From Elusimicrobiota bacterium (GTDB lineage Bacteria > Omnitrophota > Gorgyraeia > Zapsychrales > Fredricksoniimonadaceae), in NCBI GenBank assembly GCA_012514595.1, contig JAAYZZ010000194.1:1-7401 (forward strand): 7,401 nt of DNA, written 5' to 3'. Under the pieces are notes generated by a model. The model made no database searches, had not been told where the DNA came from, and saw nothing but the letters and a program-made list of their open reading frames with translations. Each line of letters opens with the position of its first letter. The first letter of the stretch is position 1. The position numbers and the translations under genes were made by a program. This document shows positions 1 to 6,682 of this stretch, piece after piece.

Positions 1-416
1 AGGATCCGCGCTCCCACCCCCGTCACAGGACCGACCATATTGAGATCGAAACGTCCCGTTTCATCTTCCGGTCCCCAAAGTACGATCTCCTCTGCCCCGG
101 CAAGCCCTCCTTGAATCGAGAAATATGTTCCTCCGGCGAGGTCCACACGCGAGAAGGCCTTTTCCTGCTCGTCATGGGGAAGAGCCACACCGCTCATACC
201 CAACCGGTCCACATAGGAAGGCTTCTGAACAAGCAACGCCTCCGTGTACAGGATCCCGGACCGCGCCGCCGCATACGCCTTGAGACGGCCGCGTGCACAT
301 TTCAAAAGCCCCATCTCACCCGCGCCCACCCGTCCCAGCCCGATAGCGAAGAGCGCCAACAAAAGCAGGGTCCATAGGACAGTAACCAGGATGACCCCTC
401 TCTGGCTCCGGATCAT
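1..416 (-). CDS. gspK: Type II secretion minor pseudopilin GspK, N-terminal part (cut by window edge)
   Basis: The visible 138 codons start at an ATG whose last two bases form part of the gspJ stop (ATGA junction). An AAGGAG ribosome binding site sits 8 bases upstream, inside the end of gspJ. The N-terminus reads MIRSQRG followed by VILVTVLWTLLLLALFAIGL, a class III (prepilin-type) signal: cleavage is expected after Gly7, then a hydrophobic helix. Position +5 of the mature protein is Thr, not Glu; lack of the +5 Glu is a known hallmark of GspK among pseudopilins. Residues 117-126 (PEDETGRFDLN region) match the conserved 'DE.GK.NLN' segment of the family. In known systems GspK caps the pseudopilus in a complex with GspI and GspJ. 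Family members are usually around 300 residues, so over half the gene lies beyond the left edge. It is the last visible gene of the operon. Confidence 0.93.
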   Translation of the reverse strand, partial: MIRSQRGVILVTVLWTLLLLALFAIGLGRVGAGEMGLLKCARGRLKAYAAARSGILYTEALLVQKPSYVDRLGMSGVALPHDEQEKAFSRVDLAGGTYFSIQGGLAGAEEIVLWGPEDETGRFDLNMVGPVTGVGARI

Positions 417-1135
417 AGGGCCGGCTCCTTGTCCATAAGATAAATATCCTGGGCCATCACAACCGGCGCCCCTGCCTTCTGGTCCGAGGAAGAGAACTCG
501 ACCCGCACCACACTCGGGAACCCTTTCTCCCGCCACTCCTCCTGAAAGGTCACCCTGGGACTCGCTCCGGATCTGTCGATACGGCCATAACGCAGCCGGA
601 GCCCCTCTTCTTTGAGACCGGAGACCAGAACCTGTGTCCGGCCAGTCTCCTCAGGGTCCCGAAGTTTGTCAACAAGCGGGACCCGAGTCCTCAAAAGATA
701 CCGGATCTCCTCAGCATCCTTTGTCTCGTCAAAAATATCCCGGACATCCTTCACATGACGGATGAGGGTCTTTTTGACCTGCCCCAGGTCCCAGGGCCCC
801 TGGGAGTACCGCACCTCCTGGATCCCCTCCTCCGACGGAATGAAGAACACCATCTGGTCCCCGAGCCCCCAGAAGGGCGTCTTGCTTTCCGGGGAGAAAG
901 AAAACTCATACGGCAACGCGTTCTCCAGGTCCCGGGTCATCAGGTCCAACGCCAGACGCACGGACTGATACCTCTCATGAAGAGAGCGCACCTGCCGATT
1001 AAGATCCAAGGCCCCTAAAAGGACCCCTCCAAGTCCGCTGGCCACGATCGAAAAGATCAGGACCCCCAACAGGGTCTCCACCAGAGAGAACCCGGCCCGA
1101 CGTCCTGCCCTTTGACAACACCGCGAACACATCAT
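413..1135 (-). CDS. gspJ: Type II secretion minor pseudopilin GspJ
   Basis: This 240-residue protein is a tip-complex pseudopilin that in known T2SS pairs with GspI and GspK. A prepilin signal is clear: a 15-residue basic leader ending RRAG, then FSLVETLLGVLIFSIVASG, with cleavage after Gly15, Phe at +1 and Glu at +5 (residue 20). The rest is a soluble periplasmic domain with no further membrane segment. The leader is odd in holding three cysteines (residues 3, 6 and 7). The gene starts with two consecutive ATG codons and either could be used. The first makes an ATGA overlap with the gspI stop and has GGAAG 5 bases upstream; the second sits 3 bases from AAGGA. Length is at the upper end of the family. 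Identity rests on the prepilin signal, the place between gspI and gspK, and overall character. Confidence 0.92.
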   Translation of the reverse strand: MMCSRCCQRAGRRAGFSLVETLLGVLIFSIVASGLGGVLLGALDLNRQVRSLHERYQSVRLALDLMTRDLENALPYEFSFSPESKTPFWGLGDQMVFFIPSEEGIQEVRYSQGPWDLGQVKKTLIRHVKDVRDIFDETKDAEEIRYLLRTRVPLVDKLRDPEETGRTQVLVSGLKEEGLRLRYGRIDRSGASPRVTFQEEWREKGFPSVVRVEFSSSDQKAGAPVVMAQDIYLMDKEPAL

Positions 1136-1479
1136 TCCTTCTTCCGATACGTGGCAATCATGATGACAGGGGCGGGAAGATACTCGTCGTCCCGCACCAG
1201 GACAGAACCCTCGATCAACTCCGGAACCTCCTCAAGGACCGGGCCCTCCTCTTTCCACGCGGCCCCCTCGGATACGGGAAGATCGACGTAGATCCCTCCG
1301 AGGATGCTGGAGGCCCGGGACAAAAGACGGGTATACTCTCCGCTCATCGTCACGCTCCGACGGGCCGCCGCATAAGACTGCATCACGGTCACAAGCCCGA
1401 CGGCCAGGACCGCGACCGCGACCACGGCCTCGATCAACAGCGACCCTGCCCCCGCCTTACTCTTCGCGCACCAGAACAT
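1132..1479 (-). CDS. gspI: Type II secretion minor pseudopilin GspI
   Basis: With the ATG at 1479 this is a 115-residue small pseudopilin, close to the usual GspI length. The leader MFWCAKSKAGAG is followed by SLLIEAVVAVAVLAVGLV. Cleavage is expected after Gly12, with Glu at +5 (residue 17); the +1 residue is Ser rather than the usual Phe or Met. In known systems GspI forms the core of the GspI-J-K tip and helps start pseudopilus assembly. The reading frame continues upstream to ATGs at 1518 and 1509. The 1479 start is preferred because AGGGAG lies 10 bases before it and it gives a normal short leader and only a 23-base overlap with gspH; the 1518 ATG has no ribosome binding site and overlaps gspH by 62 bases. 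The stop overlaps the gspJ start. Confidence 0.9.
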   Translation of the reverse strand: MFWCAKSKAGAGSLLIEAVVAVAVLAVGLVTVMQSYAAARRSVTMSGEYTRLLSRASSILGGIYVDLPVSEGAAWKEEGPVLEEVPELIEGSVLVRDDEYLPAPVIMIATYRKKE

Positions 1480-1897
1480 GTCCGGGTATCTCCCTGGTCG
1501 AAAGAACATATTTTCCATCTGAAGAGGTCACGGCAAAAACGACCTCATCGATCCGGCCATCCGGATGAAAGACGACATCCTCCGGAACAGGATCCAGACC
1601 GACCACCTCAGGAAGGCGGAGGCCACGCCCCACGGCCTGCCCTTCTCTTGGCGTCTCATCGTTGCGGGAAACCATGATCAACCTAAGGACCCGATCCTCA
1701 AAACGCAGGCGCACAGAAACCCCCTCGGACACGGCCCGTGCACGCGCATAACGCATGAGATATGCCACATCATCAACCGCCTGGGAAAGAACGCGCCGCC
1801 CGTAAGAACGCCGGAACGAAGGGACCGCGCTCCCGGCGATCACCGACAGGATCACGATGATCAAAAGGACCTCGACAAGCGTAAAGGCACTCTTCAT
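1457..1897 (-). CDS. gspH: Type II secretion minor pseudopilin GspH
   Basis: This 146-residue pseudopilin sits directly under the tip in known systems. The start is the ATG at 1897, which forms an ATGA overlap with the gspG stop and has AAGG 6 bases upstream. A TTG in the same frame at 1915 would add six residues and is less likely. The N-terminus is MKSA then FTLVEVLLIIVILSVIAGS: Phe at +1 and Glu at +5 are canonical, but the -1 residue is Ala (codon GCC) instead of the near-invariant Gly. The C-terminal half contains a VVFHPDGRID segment (residues 108-117), resembling the 'F.PDG' strand typical of GspH/FimT-type pseudopilins. The gene end overlaps the start of gspI. Confidence 0.9.
   Translation of the reverse strand: MKSAFTLVEVLLIIVILSVIAGSAVPSFRRSYGRRVLSQAVDDVAYLMRYARARAVSEGVSVRLRFEDRVLRLIMVSRNDETPREGQAVGRGLRLPEVVGLDPVPEDVVFHPDGRIDEVVFAVTSSDGKYVLSTREIPGHVLVREE
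1490..1495 (-). promoter_or_regulatory. Ribosome binding site deciding the gspI start
   Basis: AGGGAG lies 10 bases before the ATG at 1479, inside the end of gspH. The in-frame ATG at 1518 has nothing comparable and the one at 1509 only a weak GGA, so this site supports the shorter GspI with a 12-residue leader. Confidence 0.55.
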
Positions 1898-2319
1898 TCC
1901 CGGCCTTCGTCCCAATTAGTGATATCATCGGCACTGGTCTCGCCATCGGTTCCGAGCGAGGAGAGATCGTAGGAATTCTTATTGTGCTCCCCGGGCGCGC
2001 GATAAACGTAGGCCCGGCCCCAGGGATCCTGCGGTATCCTTCTTTTCTTAAGATAGGGCCCCCTCCACTGTGCCGCTCCTCCGGGAGGCGTGATGAGCGC
2101 GGCGAGCCCCTGATCCGTCGAAGGATAACCGGCATTGTCCATGTAGTAAAGGTCCAACGCGGTCGCGAGATTGGCCTCGATATCGGTCCGGGCCGCGGTC
2201 GTACGCGCCTGTTCGCTGCGTCCCGCGATGTTCGGAACAACCATCGCGACGAGGACCCCGATAATGATCACGACCAGCATGATCTCGATGAGAGAGAACC
2301 CTGTCTTGACCTGTCTCAT
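1894..2319 (-). CDS. gspG: Type II secretion major pseudopilin GspG
   Basis: This 141-residue protein is the main subunit of the periplasmic pseudopilus. The leader MRQVKTG is cut after Gly7, giving a mature N-terminus FSLIEIMLVVIIIGVLVAMV with Glu at +5 (residue 12), followed by VVPNIAGR, a typical GspG sequence. The globular part holds family landmarks: LDLYYMDNAGYPSTDQGL (residues 55-72), WRGPYL (85-90) and PQDPWGRAYVYRAPG (96-110). The C-terminal loop LSSLGTDGETSADDITNW (119-136) corresponds to the calcium-binding loop of known GspG proteins, with Ser120 or Ser121, Asp125, Asp131 and Asp132 available as ligands. An AGGAG within an A-rich run ends 6 bases before the ATG, the strongest ribosome binding site of the operon, which fits the high copy number needed. 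There is a 19-base gap after gspF. Confidence 0.97.
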   Translation of the reverse strand: MRQVKTGFSLIEIMLVVIIIGVLVAMVVPNIAGRSEQARTTAARTDIEANLATALDLYYMDNAGYPSTDQGLAALITPPGGAAQWRGPYLKKRRIPQDPWGRAYVYRAPGEHNKNSYDLSSLGTDGETSADDITNWDEGRE

Positions 2320-2325
2320 AACAAG

Positions 2326-2330
2326 CTCCT
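2326..2330 (-). promoter_or_regulatory. Strong ribosome binding site of gspG
   Basis: AGGAG preceded by a run of seven A residues, 6 bases before the gspG ATG, all within the 19-base gap after gspF. It is the best match to the anti-Shine-Dalgarno sequence at ideal spacing in this operon, fitting the need for many copies of the major pseudopilin compared with its neighbours. Confidence 0.7.
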
Positions 2331-2338
2331 TTTTTTCT

Positions 2339-3580
2339 CTACTGCGCCATCAGGTTCATCTGGAAAAGCGGCAGCAGGACCGCCAGGATCATCACCCCGA
2401 TCACGCCGACCACAAGGAAAAGGGCCAATGGCCCCAGGATGGTGACAAAGAAGCTGGCACTCGCCTCTGTCTCTCGCTCCATGATCACCGCCAATTTATA
2501 AAGCGCCCGGTCCAGATGTCCGCTCTCTTCTCCGACGGAAACCATGCTCGGAACCAGCTCAGACCAGTCCGCCGCACGATCGCGGACCGAGAGCGCGAAA
2601 TCCTTCCCGTCTTTCACATCCCCGGCCACCTCCTCAAATTCCCTTCGGACCACGCGATTCTCCAGAAGATCGGTAACGGTCTCCATCGCAACGGGCATAG
2701 GGACGCCCCCCTCCAGAAGGATCGCCAGCGCCCGCGCCATACGCGCCGTCTCCTTCTGTCGGATAAATTCCCCTAGCCCCCGGACACGAAGGACCCATCG
2801 GTCACGAATCAGGCGACCATCCTCGGTCCGCAAGAAGGAAAGGCCGGCCATGCCCACAACGCCTCCAGCGACCAGGACCCCCCACCAGAATGTTGTCAGA
2901 AATCCGCTGACCGCCAAAAGCCCCCGAGTGATCCAAGGAAGCGTCATGTCGAAATCCTCAAAAAGGACCATGAGACGAGGAAGAACAACAGTCAGAAGCA
3001 CCACGACGGTCAGGACTCCGACGCCCAGAACAATGCCCGGATACGCAAGGCTTGAGACCACGCGGTCTCTCAATTTGATGTCCCTCTCCATCCACTCGAC
3101 CACACGCTCCAGGGCCCCTGACAGATTCCCTGACGTCTCACCGGAACGGACCATGTGGATATAAAAAGAAGGGAACACCTCGGGATACTTCCCCATCGCG
3201 GTCGAGAGACTCTCCCCCGACTGCAACGCACGCGAGATCCCCCGAATGATCCCCTTGAGCCCTTCGTGAGCGGTTCCCCGCTCCAGGACCTCCATCACAC
3301 GAAGGATCGGGATCCCCGCGTCCACCAGGTCAAAAAGACGCCGGGTCACTTCACAAACATGCTTCGTGGAGATCCGGCGCCCCCACATCAAGCTGGAGAA
3401 CGGGTCCCCGCGCCTTTCCAGAGCCCGGGGCCATATCCCGGGCTGGCAGGGATGGATCTCGATCGAGACCTGTCCGCGCTCCGAGATCCTCTCCAGCGCC
3501 TCCCGCAAGGATCCCGCCTCGATCTCGCCGGAAACGATCGCGCCAGACTGATCTTTGGCCTTGAAAAAAAATCGGGGCAT
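2339..3580 (-). CDS. gspF: Type II secretion inner-membrane platform protein GspF
   Basis: This 413-residue polytopic inner-membrane protein is the platform that couples the GspE motor to pseudopilus assembly. The N-terminal cytoplasmic segment opens with MPRFFFKAKDQSGAIVSGEI, typical of GspF/PilC. Two homologous T2SSF domains follow. The first (about 79-202) has LFDLVDAGIPILRVMEVL and the signature MVRSGETSGNL (143-153). The second (about 276-404) has ALAILLEGGVPMPVAMETV and MVSVGEESGHLDRAL (346-360). Hydrophobic segments at about 181-201, 218-248 and 377-404 give the usual three membrane passes. The start chosen is the ATG at 3580, with GGGAG 8 bases upstream and 14 bases after the gspE stop. 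The frame runs open upstream to 3655 inside gspE, but those 25 residues do not resemble the family. Confidence 0.96.
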   Translation of the reverse strand: MPRFFFKAKDQSGAIVSGEIEAGSLREALERISERGQVSIEIHPCQPGIWPRALERRGDPFSSLMWGRRISTKHVCEVTRRLFDLVDAGIPILRVMEVLERGTAHEGLKGIIRGISRALQSGESLSTAMGKYPEVFPSFYIHMVRSGETSGNLSGALERVVEWMERDIKLRDRVVSSLAYPGIVLGVGVLTVVVLLTVVLPRLMVLFEDFDMTLPWITRGLLAVSGFLTTFWWGVLVAGGVVGMAGLSFLRTEDGRLIRDRWVLRVRGLGEFIRQKETARMARALAILLEGGVPMPVAMETVTDLLENRVVRREFEEVAGDVKDGKDFALSVRDRAADWSELVPSMVSVGEESGHLDRALYKLAVIMERETEASASFFVTILGPLALFLVVGVIGVMILAVLLPLFQMNLMAQ

Positions 3581-3594
3581 ACGTCCCTCTCCCG

Positions 3595-5271
3595 TTATTT
3601 CACCGCCTGCAGGACCTCGCCAGGAGCAACAATGCCCTCGCGCACCTTCTCCCACCCATGCTGCAAAAGAGTCCTCATACCCAAACGCACGGCGTGAGCC
3701 CGGATCTCACCGGCCGTAGCGCGTTGCGTCACAAGGGCCCGGACCTCGTCGGTCATCATCAGGCACTCCACGATAACCTGCCGCCCGCGATAGCCGGTCA
3801 TCCGGCATTCCTTGCACCCCCCCGGCTCATAAACAATGGTCCGGGACGCCTCACCAGGAACGCCAAAGGACGCGGCCACATCCGGCGTCAGGGCGGCCCG
3901 CACACGGCACCGCGGACAGAGCGTCCGCACCAGACGCTGCGCGATAAAAGCCTCGACGGAAGATGAGATAAGATAGGGCTCGATCCCCATATCCAGAAGA
4001 CGTGTAACGCCGCTCGCCGCGTCATTGGTGTGAAGCGTGGAGAAAACAAGATGTCCGGTGAGAGCGGACTGCACCGTGATCTCGGCCGTCTCGGTATCCC
4101 GCACCTCCCCGACCATCAGGACATCCGGGTCATGGCGGAGCATGGACCGGAGCGTCGTGGCAAAGGTCAGCCCGATCGCCGGATGTGCCTGCACCTGGAT
4201 CACGCCTTTGAGCCGATATTCCACAGGGTCCTCGACGGTAATGATCTTCGTGTTCTCTTTATTCAATTCTGAAAGACAGGTATAGAGTGTCGTTGTCTTT
4301 CCAGAACCCGTCGGACCCGTCACGAACACGATCCCGTAGGGCCTCTGAAGAAGCTCCCGCAACCAAAGCTGTTCCCTCTCCCCGAACCCAAGGTCTTTGA
4401 GGCTGTAAAGCTTGACCGCATTCCGGATGCGCAGGACCGCGCCCTCTCCCGCCGCGGTCGGCAGAATGGAGACGCGAAGGTCCATCGTCTGACCGCCGAT
4501 ATTGACCTTGAAACGTCCGTCCTGGGGCAGACGCTTCTCCGCGATGTTCAAGTTCGCCATGATCTTGATCCGGGAAATGAGGATATCGCGGAAGAACCGG
4601 AGATTCTCCGGCGCCTTGGCGTCATAAAGCGCCCCATCGATGCGGTAACGCACGCGAACCTCGTCCTCGAAAGGCTCGATGTGAATATCTGTGGCCTGCT
4701 CGGCGCAAGCCTGGACGATCAGCTGATTGAGGAACTGGCTGATGCTGGCTTCGGACGTGTCCTCGCGGATGTCCTGCCAGGCGACCTCCGGGCTTTCCGG
4801 TTCCCGGTCGCTCATGAGCTGATCGACGGTATCCGCCCCCAGGCCGTAATGCGCCCGGACCGCCTCAAGGATCTCCTGGGCATTGGCCAGGACCGGACGG
4901 ATGCGCCCCCGCACCACCAGAGACAGACCGTCGACAGTCCCCAGGTCCAGGGGGTTCGACATCGCGACGGTCAGAACCCCGTCGACATAACTCAAAGGGA
5001 AGACCTTGTAATGGTTCGCGAACTTGACCGGAAGCCTCTCGAGCGCGGCAGGATCGGGAGAAAGTTCCTTCAAATGAACGAAGTCGACCTCGAGCTGATT
5101 GGCGAGAACGCACAGGGCGATGGTCTCCTCGGAGACCGCCTTGTGACGCATGAGGATGAGCCCCAAAAGCTCTCCCGTCCTCTTCTGTTCCTCGAGAGCG
5201 ACGTGAAGCTGGGCCTCGGTGATGAACCCTTTCTCGATGAGGAACTCGCCAAGACGCTTCTTCGGTGTCAT
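3595..5271 (-). CDS. gspE: Type II secretion ATPase GspE
   Basis: This 558-residue cytoplasmic secretion ATPase drives pseudopilus growth by ATP hydrolysis as a hexamer docked on GspL/GspF. The N-terminal N1/MshEN-type domain (about 4-145) begins KRLGEFLIEKGFITEAQL. The catalytic part shows Walker A GPTGSGKT (319-326), Asp box ITVEDPVEY (344-352), atypical Walker B DPDVLMVGEVRD (381-392) and His box TGHLVFSTLHTNDA (405-418). AEKRLPQDGRF (244-254) is the arginine-rich stretch usual before the core. A tetracysteine zinc site, CPRC (452-455) and CKEC (486-489), is intact, as in classical GspE and PilB. The segment after it reads GRQVIVECL where the family usually has GR.GI.E.L. The start ATG has AGGGA 4 bases upstream. 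A 51-base spacer separates it from gspD; gspF follows 14 bases downstream. Confidence 0.97.
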   Translation of the reverse strand: MTPKKRLGEFLIEKGFITEAQLHVALEEQKRTGELLGLILMRHKAVSEETIALCVLANQLEVDFVHLKELSPDPAALERLPVKFANHYKVFPLSYVDGVLTVAMSNPLDLGTVDGLSLVVRGRIRPVLANAQEILEAVRAHYGLGADTVDQLMSDREPESPEVAWQDIREDTSEASISQFLNQLIVQACAEQATDIHIEPFEDEVRVRYRIDGALYDAKAPENLRFFRDILISRIKIMANLNIAEKRLPQDGRFKVNIGGQTMDLRVSILPTAAGEGAVLRIRNAVKLYSLKDLGFGEREQLWLRELLQRPYGIVFVTGPTGSGKTTTLYTCLSELNKENTKIITVEDPVEYRLKGVIQVQAHPAIGLTFATTLRSMLRHDPDVLMVGEVRDTETAEITVQSALTGHLVFSTLHTNDAASGVTRLLDMGIEPYLISSSVEAFIAQRLVRTLCPRCRVRAALTPDVAASFGVPGEASRTIVYEPGGCKECRMTGYRGRQVIVECLMMTDEVRALVTQRATAGEIRAHAVRLGMRTLLQHGWEKVREGIVAPGEVLQAVK

Positions 5272-5322
5272 AAGATCCCTGCCAGAACGCTTTTTCGGAA
5301 AAGGGATCCGCTTACCGGCGGA
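5272..5322 (-). other. gspD-gspE spacer with two small stem-loops
   Basis: This is the longest gap between two genes of the operon (51 bases). On the plus strand, GATCCGC (5305-5311) and GCGGATC (5318-5324) form a perfect 7-base-pair stem with a 6-base loop; the stem enters the last two bases of the gspD stop codon. Next along the transcript is a weaker 5-base-pair stem, CTTTT (5290-5294) with AAAAG (5299-5303), around a TCGG loop. In the mRNA the first hairpin is followed by CCUUUUCC. The U-run is too short for an efficient intrinsic terminator, so partial termination, a 3' stabiliser for gspCD mRNA, or no function are all possible. The gspE ribosome binding site (AGGGA, 5276-5280) lies downstream of both stems. 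Confidence 0.4.
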
Positions 5323-6675
5323 TCAATAGGTCTTGCTGCGCTTGATCGTCATGGCCCTTTCGGGGTCCACGGAGACATCGCCTGTAATGATATGCGGGGT
5401 CAAGAAGATCACGATCTCTGTTTTCTCGATCGAACGGTCTTCATTGCGGAACGCGCGACCCAGAAGAGGGATATCTCCCAGGACAGGGATCTTGCTCTGC
5501 GTATTGACCGCCTCATCCTTGATCAGCCCCCCCAGGATGATCGTGACCCCGTCCTTGACCCGGATGGTCGTGTCGACCTGGGATGTCTCAACGATCGGGA
5601 TCTCGTTGTTCTGTGCGGTCTTGAGCGTCGTCGCCGCGCTCGAGACCTCCGGACGGATCTTCATGGTGACATATCCATCATCATGGATCATGGGGGTCAC
5701 ATTGAGCTTCACACCCACATCGATGAAATTCACGGTCTCGGCCGTTGTCGTCGGTCCGGAAGAGGAGGTCGCCATAGACGTGGTGACATAAGGCTTCGTG
5801 GACCCGATGAGGATCTTGGCCTCCTGATTATTGATGACCGCGATCCGGGGGCTCGACAGAAGCCGGGTGTCGCCCATCGTCGCGATCATATCCAGGACCA
5901 CCTCGTAGTCATCGGCGGCCAGGGTCCCGATCGTGGTGATGCTGCGGACACCGCTCCCGATCGCAAAATCATTGTCCAGCTTGAGCCGCTGCGTCCCGCT
6001 GCGGGTCATAATAGCCTGCCAGTCCACGCCCATTTTAAAGCCGTCGCTCAAGACCACCTGCACGATCCGCGCCTCGATCATGACCTCCAGGTCATGATGA
6101 TCGATCGAGGTGATCACCCTCTTCAGCTCCTCGAGTTTGGCAGGGGTATCCGTAATGATGAGCTTGTTGATCCGCGCATCGATCTGGATCTGCCCGATAT
6201 GCGGCGTCAAGAGCGGCGTGATTGTCTTCATGACATCATCGGCCTTGGCATAGGAGATCAGGAAGACATCGGTCCGGGTCTTGATCCCGAACTTCATCCC
6301 GAATTTCTCCTCATACTCCTGGGCCGTCATGATCTCAAGAACCCCGTCCTGTTCCTGATAGGCCAACGCGTTGGCCCGAAGGATCACGGTCAAGGCATCG
6401 CGCACCGGCACATCCCTGAGGAACATGGAAACCCGGCCCTGCACATTCTTTCCGGCGATGATATTGAGCCCAGAACGGTCCGAAAGAAGCTTAAAGACAT
6501 CCTGAATATCCATGTCCTTCAGCTCCAGGACATCGATCATATCGGAATCAGAACGGTTCGGAAGGGTCCAGACCTGCGCCTGTGCCGGAGCCGCGACCTT
6601 TCTGGATTCCGGGGCTGCCTGGCCCCCTGAGGCCAGGAACGTCACAACGAACAGGGCCCCAAAGGCTCGTTTCAT
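5323..6675 (-). CDS. gspD: Type II secretion secretin GspD, short PilQ-like form
   Basis: This 450-residue protein is the outer-membrane secretin, the multimeric exit channel. A Sec signal peptide MKRAFGALFVVTFLASGGQA precedes a predicted cleavage before APES. Next come an N0/STN domain (about 46-117, with VRDALTVILRANALAYQE), one N1-like KH domain (about 135-195, SYAKADDVMKTITPLL to ITSIDHHD), and the secretin core (about 198-430). The core shows VMIEARIVQV, VNFIDVGVKLNVTPMI (315-330), KIPVLGDIPLLGRAFR (395-410) and EIVIFLTPHII. Classical GspD is about 650 residues with N0-N1-N2-N3; here N2 and N3 are absent, as in PilQ-type secretins. No long C-terminal S-domain is present. The start is uncertain: the ATG at 6675, 7 bases after the gspC stop, gives a textbook signal peptide but has no ribosome binding site. 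An in-frame TTG at 6699 has AGGAG 8 bases upstream and adds eight residues. Confidence 0.93.
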   Translation of the reverse strand: MKRAFGALFVVTFLASGGQAAPESRKVAAPAQAQVWTLPNRSDSDMIDVLELKDMDIQDVFKLLSDRSGLNIIAGKNVQGRVSMFLRDVPVRDALTVILRANALAYQEQDGVLEIMTAQEYEEKFGMKFGIKTRTDVFLISYAKADDVMKTITPLLTPHIGQIQIDARINKLIITDTPAKLEELKRVITSIDHHDLEVMIEARIVQVVLSDGFKMGVDWQAIMTRSGTQRLKLDNDFAIGSGVRSITTIGTLAADDYEVVLDMIATMGDTRLLSSPRIAVINNQEAKILIGSTKPYVTTSMATSSSGPTTTAETVNFIDVGVKLNVTPMIHDDGYVTMKIRPEVSSAATTLKTAQNNEIPIVETSQVDTTIRVKDGVTIILGGLIKDEAVNTQSKIPVLGDIPLLGRAFRNEDRSIEKTEIVIFLTPHIITGDVSVDPERAMTIKRSKTY

Positions 6676-6682
6676 ATAAAGA

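Noticed and set aside
1480..1518. Longer GspI starting at 1518
   Set aside because: No ribosome binding site precedes it and it would overlap gspH by 62 bases; the ATG at 1479 has AGGGAG and a normal leader length.
1773..2240. A 155-codon minus-strand frame across gspG and gspH
   Set aside because: It is a shifted frame over two clearly real pseudopilin genes, rich in Arg, Pro and Ser, with no recognisable motif.
2544..3164. A 206-codon plus-strand frame opposite gspF
   Set aside because: The product is almost all Arg, Ser and Thr, a typical antisense artefact of a GC-rich gene; gspF on the other strand has full domain support.
3581..3655. Upstream extension of GspF by 25 residues into gspE
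   Set aside because: The ATG at 3580 has GGGAG at 8 bases and gives the family's usual N-terminus; the extension is a shifted-frame reading of gspE.
4681..6630. A 649-codon open frame on the plus strand opposite gspD and the N-terminal part of gspE
   Set aside because: It lies codon-for-codon antisense to gspD and gspE. In that register it stays open simply because TTA, CTA and TCA codons are rare in these GC-rich genes. The product is dominated by Asp, Arg, Leu, His and Gly without any domain, and it runs across two unrelated genes.
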